From assembly GCF_038002965.1 (NCBI RefSeq), contig NZ_JBBOOE010000001.1:3763001-3827000 (forward strand): a DNA stretch of 64,000 bases, given 5' to 3'. The notes under the pieces were generated by a model. That model was not told the origin of the DNA. It worked only from the letters and a program-made list of their open reading frames with translations, and did not search any database. Source of the stretch: Robertmurraya sp. FSL R5-0851. Its GTDB lineage: Bacteria; Bacillota; Bacilli; Bacillales; Cytobacillaceae. The position numbers and the translations under genes were made by a program. Every line of letters starts with the position of its first letter. The first letter of the stretch is position 1. This document shows, in pieces, positions 26,296 through 36,717 of this stretch.

Positions 26296-28594
26296 GTGAT
26301 ATTAGTTATTAAAGATTACTTTGAGGGAAGCGCAAATACACAAAAAACATATGGTGAAGATATGATTGGTTTTTCGATAACGAATAACCACGAAACAGAA
26401 AGACTTACTTTTACTATTAATGGAATTACAATTCCCGTAAAATCAAAACAAAGATTTAGAGGAAAGTTTACTCCATTTAAAACAGTTACAATTACAACTA
26501 CTGTTCCATTTGAGGCAACAGTCTCTACACTATTAGATGAAACTTGGTCACCTACTGATCCTGACAATACCCCACCAGCTGATGTTACAAATTTGTCAGC
26601 TAGCAATGTAACTTCTAACTCACTAACCCTTTCATGGACTTTGTCTGAATCCGATGATGTAGTAGGTTACGATATTTATATCAATGGTTCCTTTTTATCT
26701 ACTGTTACAGGTGGAAGCTATGAATTTACCGATTTAGCTCCATCAACTGAGTATTCTTTTATGGTTAAAGCAAAGGACGAAGCAAATAATTTTTCAAGTG
26801 GAACTAGCATTACCATAAATACATTCCCACAAGAAGTAGAGGATACAGACCCTCCAGTATTAACGATTACTCCTGGAGGAACTTTTACAGAAAATCAAAT
26901 CGTTAGCATGTCAACCAATGAAGCTGCAAATATTTATTATACGACGGATGGGAGCGAGCCAACATCGGGAAGTTTTTTATATACTGAACCACTAAGCCTT
27001 GACAATACAACAACTCTAAGAGCATTTGCAATAGACTCTGCAGGTAACACTAGTAATATTCAAACGATTACCTACACAAAGGTATTTGACGGACCGATAC
27101 AAGAAGGTCTTATTTTGCATTATGACTTTACAAATAGAGCTGGAACCTCTTCCAATACGATTACTGACAAGATTAACAATGTGGTAGCTACCCTTGTTGG
27201 AGTTACACATGATGGATCCACTGATGGGTATGTGGATGATCGAGGGCTTTTACTTCAAATCCAAGATTATGTTAATATACCAACGAATATAAAACCTTTA
27301 AACAATTTGATAGAACTGAATTCCGGTATAACCATTCAAATGATTAGCTATGATACTAATGGTTCTCATTGGAAGACTGAAGATGGTGGATTTTTCTCTT
27401 CAAACGATAGTGTTAGATTAAAATATAGAAAATTGGATAGTAGTGAAGGAACTACTGGCGGAGGTTCTTATTGGTTTAGGGATTCAGACGGGGTCAGACA
27501 AACTTTTGCAGACTTTGTTCACCCCTTGGGATCATATGCTTTAAATACATTCTCCTTTAGAATAAATCCTGATAATACAATTAACACCTATATAAACGAT
27601 GCCATAAATGATAATGGACCAAGGCCAATACCAAGTGACTTTTCAAATTATATAAACAGCATGGCAAGCTCCCCTCTACAATTGAAGCGTAATTTCTTAG
27701 CATTGAATACTGCATCTGAGAAAGTAGTAGCCTTTCTAATATACAATCGTTCACTCACTGATGATGAAATTAGGAACAACCATAAATATTTTGCTAGTAC
27801 AGAAACGATTAATGGTATTCAAGTTGCACCCACTACAATTAGCCTTGGTAGAGGTGAAAATCAAATATTATCTATTCAAGGTCTTCCAGATAAGTTTACA
27901 AATGATTTAATATTGTCATTCCAGAGTGGAAATGAAGGATATGTTACTGTTGATAGTAATGGTATATTAACAGGAAAAACAATTGGCCAGACAAATATTA
28001 TGATTACTGCAACTTTTCAGGATAAAACATTTACAGAATACGTTAATGTTACAGTTGCAGAAAAACCACCATCACCACCTTCCTCTACAAGAATCATAGA
28101 CGGTATGTCAATTAATCGAAAAACGGATTCAATTAAAGTAGGGGAGAACTTCGTTGTTATGGCAACTGCACTTTCAAGTGGTCTTGCTTTTGATATTTTT
28201 AACGATAATATTGTAATATGGGAAAGCTCAGACCCAACTATAGCCAAGGTTCAGTATGGGGTAGTTGAAGGAATTTCAGAAGGGACAACCACAATAACTG
28301 CATTTGATTCAACAATGCAATTCTCTGAAAGCTTTGACATTACTGTTCTTAAAGATGAGCCAACCTTATTATCAATTGAAGAAACCTATCAGGTTCCTTT
28401 ATTAGAATACAATATAAGTAACAACAATACAGACTCTGTTAATACTACCCAAGGAATAAGTAATGCGTTGGAGTTTGGAGCTTCAAAGAATTATAGTAAG
28501 ATTGTCTTCCCCAAAGGAACATATCTTATTACACCAACAGTTGGTACTATAGCACTTCCTTCGAATACTACAATTGATTTTAGTGATTCGATAA
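26296..28594 (+). pseudogene. Large Fn3/LamG-like/Big2/beta-helix protein, 5' part (IS-split)
   Basis: Start GTG at 26296 with GGAGGAG 8 nt upstream. Domains in order: an N-terminal beta domain of about 85 residues without signal peptide, fibronectin type III (about 92-180, LTLSWTLSESDDVVGYDIY), a chitobiase-C-terminal-like unit (IYYTTDGSEPTSGS), a LamG-like lectin fold (about 270-505), two Big2 domains (about 510-690), and the start of a pectate-lyase-3-type beta-helix (IVFPKGTYLI, TTIDFSDSI). An IS3-family element then interrupts it. Joined at CGATAA it continues in frame to 31514, about 1,140 residues in all. Probably surface or matrix bound, but export is unexplained. Confidence 0.85.
28589..28594. 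repeat. Direct repeat CGATAA, left of IS3-family element
   Basis: CGATAA recurs at 30388-30393. Deleting one copy and everything between restores the beta-helix reading frame exactly. Confidence 0.75.
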
Positions 28595-28666
28595 CCCCCT
28601 CTGTTAGGATAGATGTCGTAGGGAACTTTAGTGTATAGTTTAAATCATACACGGAGGTTGATCGAC

Positions 28667-29179
28667 ATGAAAAGTAATAATGGTAAACGTTATACAAAGG
28701 AAGAGAAAGCATCAATTATTAAGAGAATGATGCCCCCCACTAATGAATCGGTTGGCCAATTAAGTGAAGAGTTGGGCATTACTGAACCCACGCTTTACAA
28801 GTGGAGAAAAGAGGCTAGATCATCTGGAAACCCCACACCCGGAGATGGACAAAGTTCTGAACACTGGAGCAGTGAAGATAAGTTTCTCATAGTTATGGAA
28901 ACATACTCAATGAATGGTGCGGAGCTAGCGGAGTATTGTCGAAAAAAGGGACTTTATAAAGAACAGATTGACGCATGGCGAGATTCATGCCTTAATGCAA
29001 ATGGGCGAGAATCTAGTCAAACAAAGCAGTTAAATCAAGAATTAAAAGAGGAGAAAAAGCGAGGAAAGGCATTAGAGAAAGATTTGCGTAAAAAAGAAAA
29101 AGCATTGGCAGAAGCTGCAGCCTTATTACTATTAAGAAAAAAGGCCCAAGCGATCTGGGGGGACCAAGAGGACGAATGA
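28667..29179 (+). CDS. IS3-family transposase OrfA (HTH)
   Basis: 170 residues from an ATG with GGAGG 9 nt upstream. The N-terminus RYTKEEKASIIKRM with ITEPTLYKWRKEAR is the HTH_Tnp_1-type DNA-binding domain; a long charged coiled-coil (about 115-160) follows and probably drives multimerisation. It overlaps orfB by 4 bp (ATGA), which implies translational coupling, where many IS3 elements use a frameshift. Confidence 0.88.
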   Translation: MKSNNGKRYTKEEKASIIKRMMPPTNESVGQLSEELGITEPTLYKWRKEARSSGNPTPGDGQSSEHWSSEDKFLIVMETYSMNGAELAEYCRKKGLYKEQIDAWRDSCLNANGRESSQTKQLNQELKEEKKRGKALEKDLRKKEKALAEAAALLLLRKKAQAIWGDQEDE

Positions 29180-30228
29180 TCAGCCCGTCAGATCGCGCAC
29201 TAGCAGTAGAACTCATCCAAGAAGCAAACCAAAATGGTGCGCGATTAGCCCCGGCGTGTAAAGAATTGAACATTAGCGTTCGCACCTATGAACGCTGGAT
29301 TTCAGAAGGTGGAATCAAGGAGGATCAACGCCCTATTGCGTTACGTCCAGAGCCAAAAAATAAATTAACGATAGAGGAAAAACAAGAGATACTGGAGGTT
29401 GTTAAAAAAGAGGAATTTGTAGACCTACCGCCTACTCAAATCGTGCCAAAATTAGCAGATCAATGCATTTATATCGCCTCCGAATCTAGCTTTTATAGAG
29501 TTCTTCGTGAGCATAAAATGCAAAATCATCGGGGAAGAAGCAAAAAGCCCGAGGGTAGATTACCAGAAAGTCATTTAGCAGTAGCCCCAAACCAGGTATG
29601 GACATGGGATATAACGTGGTTAAAAGGGCCGGTGAAAGGCTTGTTTTATCGACTCTACTTAATTATCGATATTTTTAGTAGAAAAATCGTAGGTTGGGAG
29701 ATTTGGGAGTCAGAGGAGGCAAAACACGCTGAAGATTTAATGAAGAAGACGATTATTAGTGAAAAAATCCAAGGTAAACCACTCGTTTTACATTCCGATA
29801 ATGGCAGTCCCATGAAAGCCGCAACATTTCAGGTATTACTTGAAAAATTAGGGATCCAAAGCTCTTATTCAAGACCAAGAGTAAGTAATGACAATCCCTA
29901 TTCTGAAGCAATGTTTCGGACTCTGAAATATCGACCTGAATTCCCGTACAGAGGCTTTGAAACACTTGAGGCTGCACGTGAATGGGCATTAAGATTTGTG
30001 AATTGGTATAACTGTATACATTTACACAGTGGTATAAATTTTGTGACGCCAGAACAATGCCATACAGGTGCGCATATTGGGATACTGAAAAAGCGCAAAG
30101 AAGTTTATGAACTAGCGAAACAAAAGCATCCAGAACGTTGGACGCGCTCAACTAGAGACTGGAGTGCACATGATTCAGTGGCTTTAAACCCAATAAAGGA
30201 CAAGATAGAAAAGGATGGAACAAAATAG
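29176..30228 (+). CDS. IS3-family transposase OrfB (DDE integrase core)
   Basis: 350 residues. The catalytic triad is visible: Asp in WTWDITWLKG, Asp in LHSDNGSP, and Glu in NPYSEAMFRTLK 35 residues later, the D-D-35-E spacing of the retroviral integrase fold. An HTH_21-like region (EEFVDLPPTQIVPKLAD to YRVLREH) precedes it. Both IS genes are intact, so the element may still move. Confidence 0.92.
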   Translation: MISPSDRALAVELIQEANQNGARLAPACKELNISVRTYERWISEGGIKEDQRPIALRPEPKNKLTIEEKQEILEVVKKEEFVDLPPTQIVPKLADQCIYIASESSFYRVLREHKMQNHRGRSKKPEGRLPESHLAVAPNQVWTWDITWLKGPVKGLFYRLYLIIDIFSRKIVGWEIWESEEAKHAEDLMKKTIISEKIQGKPLVLHSDNGSPMKAATFQVLLEKLGIQSSYSRPRVSNDNPYSEAMFRTLKYRPEFPYRGFETLEAAREWALRFVNWYNCIHLHSGINFVTPEQCHTGAHIGILKKRKEVYELAKQKHPERWTRSTRDWSAHDSVALNPIKDKIEKDGTK

Positions 30229-30261
30229 CCCCACTGCGACTGAGCTTGAACTACCCATTCC

Positions 30262-30305
30262 CTTCTCATCAAAGAACAGAATGAATTCTGTTCTTTGATG
30301 AGAAG
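30262..30305 (+). other. 44-nt perfect hairpin at the end of the IS3 element
   Basis: Twenty-base arms starting CTTCTCATCAAAGAAC pair perfectly around TGAA, 34 bp after orfB. There is no T tract, so it is not a classical terminator; it may protect the 3' end or block transcription leaving the element. Confidence 0.7.
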
Positions 30306-30387
30306 ACCACCAAGCAAAGCGCGGTAGTTACCCTTACGTTCTTACACTAGTAAACAAGTTAAATGCGACAACTATCTTGACAAACAC

Positions 30388-31514
30388 CGATAATAAATAT
30401 CGAGCCAAGTAATTTAACAAAAACTGGGTACACTATGTTTAACCTAAATAATGTAATAAATACAAAACTAGTGAGAGCACATATCTTTGGAGAAGCAGAT
30501 TCAACTACAATTAGCAATTCAGTTGAAAATTGCATTAGTGTATTAATTGAGGACTGCTTGAACTCAGGTCTGGAATCATGTACATTTAGTAAGTCACCAG
30601 GTTTCAATGTAATCACCGGTACAAGACAGAACAGAAATATGGGACAAATAACAAAAAGCATCTCAGTAAGTCGTTACAATTTTGAGGTAGGAAATATAAA
30701 TAAAAATGGGGAAATTGATAATAATATAACAAAAAACCATTATAGATATAATGAATTTCTTGATGTGTCTGGGCTTGGTGAATATTTCTTATTAGGATAC
30801 ACACAAGGTTATCACGGATATCCACATTTACGGTCAAGATTATATTCAATATATTTTTACGATGTTAATTACCAACATATTCAAACTCAAATGTATAACC
30901 TCCAATTCTATAATTATACGAAACCTTCAGATGCGCATTTTGCAAAGATCGTTATTTATCAGGAAACTCCTCCCACAAGTGGTGATTCAGATTTTAGTGG
31001 GGCAGTAGCATTTATTCGCACAATAGGAATGCCAAGAAATTGTTTTATTAGAAATTGTAAATTTGAAAATAATTTTAGTACTGGATTGGCATTATGTGGA
31101 GGTCAGGGATGGATTATTGAAGGAAACACGTTTTCTAACAACAAAGGGAGAATGCCTGGTTGTGACATTGATTGGGAAGACGGATGGGAGCATATGGTTG
31201 GGGATGTATTAAGAGAAAACACATTTAACTCAAATATAGGTGTTATTATGAGTGGAGGGGCTAGTCTAACTGCATTTAATAATATCTTTAACCGATCTGC
31301 CTTAACCATTTGGGGGAGAACACAAAACTGGAGAGTTTTTAATAATATATTTAATCAAAAGTCTAGTATTGGTAGTCCAAGTCTTTCTACCCAGGGAGAC
31401 TCAGTCTTTGCTAGGAACGTTTTAAAAGGACTTCCTGATTACACTTTAAGTACTATGCATGGTTCTTCAGCATCCTACAAGATACATGACATAGCTAACA
31501 CGGTTATAAAGTAA
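30388..31514 (+). pseudogene. Beta-helix protein, 3' part (IS-split)
   Basis: Continuation of the gene broken at 28594. From the junction it reads IINIEPSNLTKTGYTMFNL and then repeats of a right-handed beta-helix: NCFIRNCKFENNFSTGLAL, GWIIEGNTFSNNKGR, NTFNSNIGVIMSGGASLTAFNN, WRVFNNIFNQ. Such helices occur in polysaccharide lyases, epimerases and tail-spike-like depolymerases. Its position beside eps genes suggests a matrix polysaccharide substrate, which is inference. An internal ATG at 30435 has no clear ribosome binding site, so the fragment is probably silent. Confidence 0.85.
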
Positions 31515-31522
31515 ATCAAATG

Positions 31523-31560
31523 AAATGGTAGTCCTAATTATGGGACTACCATTTTCTTGG
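31523..31560 (+). terminator. Terminator after the beta-helix gene
   Basis: AAATGGTAGTCC pairs perfectly with GGACTACCATTT and is followed by TCTTGG with T tract inside the arm end; 9 bp past the stop codon. Confidence 0.8.
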
Positions 31561-31665
31561 TGAAGTGAAATTTGTACATCCATTACCAACTCTTCCCAAG
31601 ATAGACTTGCCTAAGATTTGATTTCTGAAAATAGTGGTAGGATAAAATCACCAAATATGTTCATA

Positions 31666-33219
31666 TCATCCTTTCGAGGTGCTCTTTATATATGCAAACT
31701 TCCCAGAGAAACTTCCCCGCATACTCTTAAATACCTCCATCAAATACCTAAACTCAGCTGTTTTATAAAAAACAATTAAAAACACTAAATTGGGAATTAC
31801 TAAACAGACTACTATTTTATATATTATATTCCAGAAACCATCTAGGTTAGATAAATCACTAACATACATAGTTATTATACAAGTACCTACACCAATAATA
31901 GTAAAGGAGCAGTACCTCATGAAATAGTAAATGACTGGTCTAAAGAAAACTTTCTTATATACAAAATAAGGTGCAATCCAAAATGGAACTAGTAATGTAC
32001 TAATAAAAGTACCTAAGAATACACCCGTTATACCGAAATAACGAACGAGTACTACTGAAGCTGTTAAATTAATTGCTGCTTCTGCAAAAGGAGCATATCG
32101 ATCCTCATGAAAAATCCCCGCTGTTGTTTTTACTGTAGAGATAGACCGCCTCAAACCTGAGAAATAGAAATTTATTAATAAAATAATTAAAACACCTTTA
32201 CTCATAATAAATTCTGAACCTAACCATAATGATATAAATGGCTCTAAAATAACGAATAGGACAATTGTAAAAAAAGAGTATATCCAAAAATTACATAACA
32301 TTATAACTTTGAATATACTGTATATTTTTTCATTACTCTCTTTAGCAACCAAGTTTCCTATACTATAACTAATATTATCAAACACCTGGTTAATAAGGGT
32401 TCTACACATGTTAATTAGCAAATAATAATTGGAATAAAAGCCTACTGCAGTTACACTTACAAAAGCTGCTATAATCATATTGTCGGTTCCAAATACAGCA
32501 TATCCGCCTAACCGGTGTAAAACTAAAGCCTTAACATTTCTATAAATAGTTCCTCTAGTTACTAGATCCAATTGTTCCTCTACTTTACATTCTTTTAGGA
32601 AAGGATACATATTATTTACTACCTTAGATAAAATTATTGAGGTACTTATAGTAACTATTACATCAATTAATAAATAAAGAATATAATTTTCAGTATAAAA
32701 CAAGATTACCAATTTAATTATTGTTGAAACCACTGTTGATAAAGTATAAAAGCTAGTGACAATAAAGCCCTTTTGATTAACATTCAAAAGAGAGATTTTA
32801 TGTGAAAACAAATATGAAGCCACTGTATTTATTAGAAAAATAAAAAAAATCACATGGATATTATCAATGGTTGCCCCTTTAACGAAGTAACTCAAAAAAG
32901 GTAGCAGTAATAGTCCAAGAAGAAAAATAATAATGCCAATAACCAAATAAGTCTTTTTATAGAATTTCATCAAAATTCTTATTTTCACATGATCGTTTTC
33001 TGCTACAGGTTTATAAAGACTATATACAATGGCAGAGCCTATCCCAGCTTCTGCCAAGGACAACATTCCTAAAACATTTGTAAATAAACCGTTTATCCCC
33101 AGGTACTCTACCCCTAAATAAGCTATAAATAATGTCCTTGAGATAAAACCTAGTATTGTAAGTATTAATTGGCTTCCTATTCCTGTCGATATATTAATTA
33201 ATGAATTTTTTACTCTCAT
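31666..33219 (-). CDS. Polysaccharide flippase (Wzx/EpsK-like, MOP superfamily)
   Basis: 517 residues with about twelve to fourteen membrane spans. The N-terminus SLINISTGIGSQLILTILGF and YLGVEYLGINGLFTNVLGML is the Polysacc_synt pattern of Wzx-type lipid-linked repeat-unit flippases. It is the last gene of the minus-strand eps operon, in the functional place of EpsK. TTAGGAG lies 11 nt before the ATG. With EpsG it would complete a Wzx/Wzy-type export route. Confidence 0.88.
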   Translation of the reverse strand: MRVKNSLINISTGIGSQLILTILGFISRTLFIAYLGVEYLGINGLFTNVLGMLSLAEAGIGSAIVYSLYKPVAENDHVKIRILMKFYKKTYLVIGIIIFLLGLLLLPFLSYFVKGATIDNIHVIFFIFLINTVASYLFSHKISLLNVNQKGFIVTSFYTLSTVVSTIIKLVILFYTENYILYLLIDVIVTISTSIILSKVVNNMYPFLKECKVEEQLDLVTRGTIYRNVKALVLHRLGGYAVFGTDNMIIAAFVSVTAVGFYSNYYLLINMCRTLINQVFDNISYSIGNLVAKESNEKIYSIFKVIMLCNFWIYSFFTIVLFVILEPFISLWLGSEFIMSKGVLIILLINFYFSGLRRSISTVKTTAGIFHEDRYAPFAEAAINLTASVVLVRYFGITGVFLGTFISTLLVPFWIAPYFVYKKVFFRPVIYYFMRYCSFTIIGVGTCIITMYVSDLSNLDGFWNIIYKIVVCLVIPNLVFLIVFYKTAEFRYLMEVFKSMRGSFSGKFAYIKSTSKG

Positions 33220-33279
33220 TTTTATTTTTCTCCTAATGGTTAGTCCCCTTTAATACCCACCTAATTCATTAAATAAGAA

Positions 33280-34386
33280 TTAAAATATTTGAGAAAAGAC
33301 ATTATTATTACTATTTAAATTTTTTTCATTAATAGCTTCTATTATTTGATTATAGTGTTTTATTGCAAATTTATTGCTGTAGGAAGTATTTTTAAGATCT
33401 TTTAAATCTAATATATTTTTGTCTATCTCTTCCGTATTTTCTACAAAACGAATATAACTCAAATGCTTAATCCATTCGTATGTTCCACTTACTTTGTAAT
33501 TATAATTGGTTAAAGCTATACATGGCGTTCCTGTAATTGCAGCAAAAACCATACCATGTAATCGGTCAGTTATAACTATTTCTGCTCTTTTGAATTCTTC
33601 AAACTTTTCTTCTACTGCTTTAAAATTATTTTCTCCAACTGTATCCGTTATAGAAACCCTTTTAAAATAACTATCGAGGTTATCCAATATTTTTTGCTTT
33701 TCACTTTGAGATAACACACCCTCAATGTCATTTCTGCAACAGAATAAAGCCCCCTCCCGTTCAGTCTTCTTTTTTGATTTATTTAAATACAAAACAATAT
33801 CTGGAGTGAGTAAAACATTGTTATTGCTAAAGAACTTTGTCATTAAGTTATAAGATGTCTTCTCTCTGGCAACCAAAGTAAGAGATTTATGGCGACTGTA
33901 AATCTCTATACTACTACTCAGTTCTTTCTTTCCCTCTGCATCATCTGAAAAGTACATTGTTTGAGGAAACAAAATTATCTTGTTGTTGGGAAAAAGTTGA
34001 ATTATCTTTCTTCGGGTGTTTTCAGCTATTTTATATTCATTACCTAAATTACCTCCTCCATGTAAAAAAATAAGGTCTCCAGGACTTACTTCCTTACTAA
34101 TGATTCCTACTAAGTTGGAAAAACTCCCAAGTCCCACACTAACTATCTCGTATCCTTGTAAAAAATCTTTAATAAACTCAATTTCAGAATATAAAATAGC
34201 CTGGTCCCCAAGATTTCGATGGTCACATGCATCTAGGATAAAGACTCTTTTCGTTGGTTTGGTTGTTTGTAGATATTCTTTGAATTTCTTTCGTTCAAAA
34301 TAAGCACTCTGTGCTTTATTAAAGTAATTCTTAATATATAGATATTTTTTTATCTTAACGGGAATAAATTGTTTAATAGAGTACAT
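33280..34386 (-). CDS. Polysaccharide pyruvyl transferase family protein
   Basis: 368 residues. RVFILDACDHRNLGDQAIL, LIFLHGGGNLG and ITDRLHGMVFAAITGTPCIAL are the conserved motifs of PF04230 enzymes such as B. subtilis EpsI and EpsO and of CsaB. These add ketal-linked pyruvate from phosphoenolpyruvate to sugars, giving the polymer negative charge. GAGGAG lies just before the ATG. It is the second PF04230 enzyme of this operon; the other is at 43263. Confidence 0.88.
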   Translation of the reverse strand: MYSIKQFIPVKIKKYLYIKNYFNKAQSAYFERKKFKEYLQTTKPTKRVFILDACDHRNLGDQAILYSEIEFIKDFLQGYEIVSVGLGSFSNLVGIISKEVSPGDLIFLHGGGNLGNEYKIAENTRRKIIQLFPNNKIILFPQTMYFSDDAEGKKELSSSIEIYSRHKSLTLVAREKTSYNLMTKFFSNNNVLLTPDIVLYLNKSKKKTEREGALFCCRNDIEGVLSQSEKQKILDNLDSYFKRVSITDTVGENNFKAVEEKFEEFKRAEIVITDRLHGMVFAAITGTPCIALTNYNYKVSGTYEWIKHLSYIRFVENTEEIDKNILDLKDLKNTSYSNKFAIKHYNQIIEAINEKNLNSNNNVFSQIF

Positions 34387-34402
34387 ATTTCTCCTCTTTC
34401 AA

Positions 34403-35308
34403 TCAAAGAATTTTTATTGAAATTTGGTTTTGATATTCTTTATTAATGAACTTATCATCTTCTATAATCCTATTATTTGCCTCAATTACATATTTATTTT
34501 TAATTTTAGTTCTAGTTGCAGCATTCTCCTTAAACCACTCATATTCAACATCTAGATGCCCAATATCAATAGTTTGAAAACCTAATTTATGCAGATCATA
34601 TGAAAGAATGGTAGCAGTAGGACCTAAGGAAATAAGCACTAATTTCTCCTTAGGTCGTTTTTTTGCTTCATTGATTATTTTGTTATAGCTCTCAAATGCA
34701 TTTTCATTAGGACATAGTATTCTTTCAATTGATTTTGCATTATTAAATAAATCATTCCCAACTCCAAGTCGTGAAAACTGCCCTTCAATAATAAGCAAGT
34801 CTCGCTCTTGCCATATTTTTTTTATTTTATTAAAATAGTTACCTAGTTTAGATTTGTCTTGTAAAGCAATATAATTTCTCGTAAAAGTGGAATTATAGTA
34901 AGTTTTATTCATATTTAAATGTTGGTACCACTTTAATCTATAATTTGCTACATGGTCTTTCCAGAATTCTCTTGATTGTTTTGTTCTATAATCTAAATCG
35001 TTTTTTGAAAACACTTTTGGAATACAAACTAGTAGTCCTTTACTATCAGAAGATAAAACTTCTTTTAATCTTTCACTTAGTTCTTCAGATCTTTTCTGAA
35101 ATTTCAGGTCCTTGCTTTGAATTAGTAGGTGAAATTCTCCATCTCCATATCTTGTGACTGAACATTTTTCATTTATAATCTTTTCAATGGTTTCTTCATT
35201 GGATTTCACACATGGTGCTTTTGTCGTCAATGATAACAATTTATCCTTGCCAAAAAAGTAGAGTAACCCTATTTTTTTTTCTATGCTGTTAACCACATTT
35301 CTAATCAA
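34403..35308 (-). CDS. GT-D fold glycosyltransferase (DUF1792)
   Basis: 301 residues from a TTG behind AAGGTG. SVTRYGDGEFHLL (about residues 51-63) and the C-terminal LISLGPTATILSYDLHKLG with DIGHLDVEYEW match the DUF1792/GT-D family, first defined in a streptococcal serine-rich glycoprotein glucosyltransferase and common in capsule loci. The donor sugar is unknown. It follows a GT2 gene by 6 bp, so it belongs to the eps operon. Confidence 0.85.
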   Translation of the reverse strand: MIRNVVNSIEKKIGLLYFFGKDKLLSLTTKAPCVKSNEETIEKIINEKCSVTRYGDGEFHLLIQSKDLKFQKRSEELSERLKEVLSSDSKGLLVCIPKVFSKNDLDYRTKQSREFWKDHVANYRLKWYQHLNMNKTYYNSTFTRNYIALQDKSKLGNYFNKIKKIWQERDLLIIEGQFSRLGVGNDLFNNAKSIERILCPNENAFESYNKIINEAKKRPKEKLVLISLGPTATILSYDLHKLGFQTIDIGHLDVEYEWFKENAATRTKIKNKYVIEANNRIIEDDKFINKEYQNQISIKIL

Positions 35309-35314
35309 CTAAAA

Positions 35315-36319
35315 TCACCTTGCCTTTGTTTCAAGTAAATGGATTATTGGATAAACTTTATACTTTACTAACAAAAAATATAAATACTCTTTTAAATTGC
35401 TGCATTTATAATTAAAACCAATTTCTCTAACACTGTCAGATACCAAATCATAGTTCACTACTCTTTTTATTTCAGTTACTAATTTAAGTTTATTATCCTT
35501 TTTTAAATTACTAATAATTAATCTATATATATTGTTAATATAGTAGTTTGCTAAGTCTTTCCTGTAATGTCTATAAGGTAATAGTTCGAACTCTTGAGAG
35601 AGTTGTTTCCTAATTTTATATTGCAATACTAAACTATTCTCTAACTTTGGTTTATAGTTTACCCTCATTAAACTTTCAGGATTATTGATTGTGTAATGGT
35701 AAATAATTTTATTAAGTGCAATGATTCTTTCTGACTTCAAAAAAAACTCCAAATTAAAAATAACATCCTCTCCAATAAACACTTGCTCATTGAAACGAAT
35801 GTTATTATCTTTAATATTTTTGAGCTTATAGATATTTCTCCACACAAAACAAAGGTCATTATTTGTATGAATGGTTGGAGAACTTAAAACAAAAGTTTTG
35901 CCATCCATTACTGTATTTTTTATAAAACCTGGCAATTTTTCTTGATTATTAGGTACCGTCATGTATCCACTAACCACTGCATCACAATCATTTTCCTCGG
36001 CAGCATTGTATAGTACACTAAAATAATCCTCACGTATCTTGTCATCAGGATCAATAAACACAATATATTTGCCTGTTGCAACTTTTATACCCGCATTCCT
36101 AGCACTGCTTAATCCTCCATTTTGTTTATGAATCACTTTTACCCTTTCATCTAATTGTCCATATGAATTACAGATTTCCCCACTGTTATCAGTAGATCCA
36201 TCATTCACTAAAATTATTTCTATTTCATTAATTGATTGTTGTAGTATATTATGCAGGCAACCTGGCAGCCATTTTGATACATTATAAATTGGAATAACAA
36301 CACTTATTAGTGAACTCAA
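35315..36319 (-). CDS. GT2 family glycosyltransferase
   Basis: 334 residues from a TTG with GAAGGTG 5 nt upstream. VVIPIYNVSKWLPGCL, VNDGSTDNS and FIDPDDKI (metal-binding D-x-D region) define a GT-A fold family 2 enzyme. It resembles EpsJ/EpsE-type transferases. The transposon at 36366-39649 now separates it from the operon genes upstream, so its expression and that of the three genes after it depends on read-through or a transposon promoter. Confidence 0.9.
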   Translation of the reverse strand: MSSLISVVIPIYNVSKWLPGCLHNILQQSINEIEIILVNDGSTDNSGEICNSYGQLDERVKVIHKQNGGLSSARNAGIKVATGKYIVFIDPDDKIREDYFSVLYNAAEENDCDAVVSGYMTVPNNQEKLPGFIKNTVMDGKTFVLSSPTIHTNNDLCFVWRNIYKLKNIKDNNIRFNEQVFIGEDVIFNLEFFLKSERIIALNKIIYHYTINNPESLMRVNYKPKLENSLVLQYKIRKQLSQEFELLPYRHYRKDLANYYINNIYRLIISNLKKDNKLKLVTEIKRVVNYDLVSDSVREIGFNYKCSNLKEYLYFLLVKYKVYPIIHLLETKAR

Positions 36320-36359
36320 ATAATCACCTTCTCGTAAATATATGGAGTATCTTCCTATA

Positions 36360-36365
36360 GTTAGC
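36360..36365. repeat. Target-site duplication of TniAB-like transposon, left copy (GTTAGC)
   Basis: GTTAGC recurs at 39650-39655, directly outside the other transposon end. Confidence 0.9.
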
Positions 36366-36480
36366 TGTTACTGACGTTTTATTTTGGCAAGAAATTGTCA
36401 GAAGCATTTGTCCACAATCTGACGGAAATATTGACCGAAAGAAAGGGGAAGCCCACAACTTTCTTTAGCTTCCCCTTTAT

Positions 36481-36717
36481 CTAAATATCAACCTGATAGG
36501 TTTCGTTTTGTTTTAAATAAAATTTTGTTTCATTTCTACCAACGATAATATACCAATCCCTTCCTAGTTCCATACGGCAAGAAAGTTTCCTTCCATCTCC
36601 TAGGTGAAGATCAAACCAATCACCACAACGCACCTTGTAACCAGTATTGTCACCCCAGAAGACCACCCAACAATCGAGATCCTCATTATACTTCATATCT
36701 TTCCAGCGGCTCCTCAT
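36481..36717 (-). CDS. DUF5348 family protein of the transposon
   Basis: 78 residues, small beta-rich protein with FYLKQNETYQVDI at the C-terminus and several Trp (CWVVFWGDNTGY). It overlaps the ATPase gene by 4 bp (ATGA), so it is part of the transposon operon. DUF5348 proteins are seen beside this type of ATPase/transposase pair; their role is unknown. A part in target choice or regulation is only a guess. Confidence 0.75.
   Translation of the reverse strand: MRSRWKDMKYNEDLDCWVVFWGDNTGYKVRCGDWFDLHLGDGRKLSCRMELGRDWYIIVGRNETKFYLKQNETYQVDI

Larger units (their letters stand above)
28595..30387 (+). mobile_element. IS3-family insertion sequence, about 1.79 kb
   Basis: Imperfect inverted repeats begin TGTTAGGATAG at 28602 and, reversed, TGTCAAGATAG at 30382; about 19 of 27 positions agree. 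Two overlapping genes, orfA and orfB, have the IS3 layout. CGATAA flanks the element, but 5-7 unmatched bases lie between it and the inverted repeats, so the exact ends are uncertain. It lies in the same direction as the gene it splits. Confidence 0.85.

Noticed and set aside
30262..30305. SinR boxes in the IS3 hairpin (AAAGAAC / GTTCTTT)
   Set aside because: The match is part of a 20-bp hairpin belonging to the insertion sequence; there is no promoter next to it.
30435..31514. Independent beta-helix gene starting at the ATG at 30435
   Set aside because: Homologous sequence continues upstream to the IS junction and joins the first half in frame, so this is the 3' fragment of one gene.
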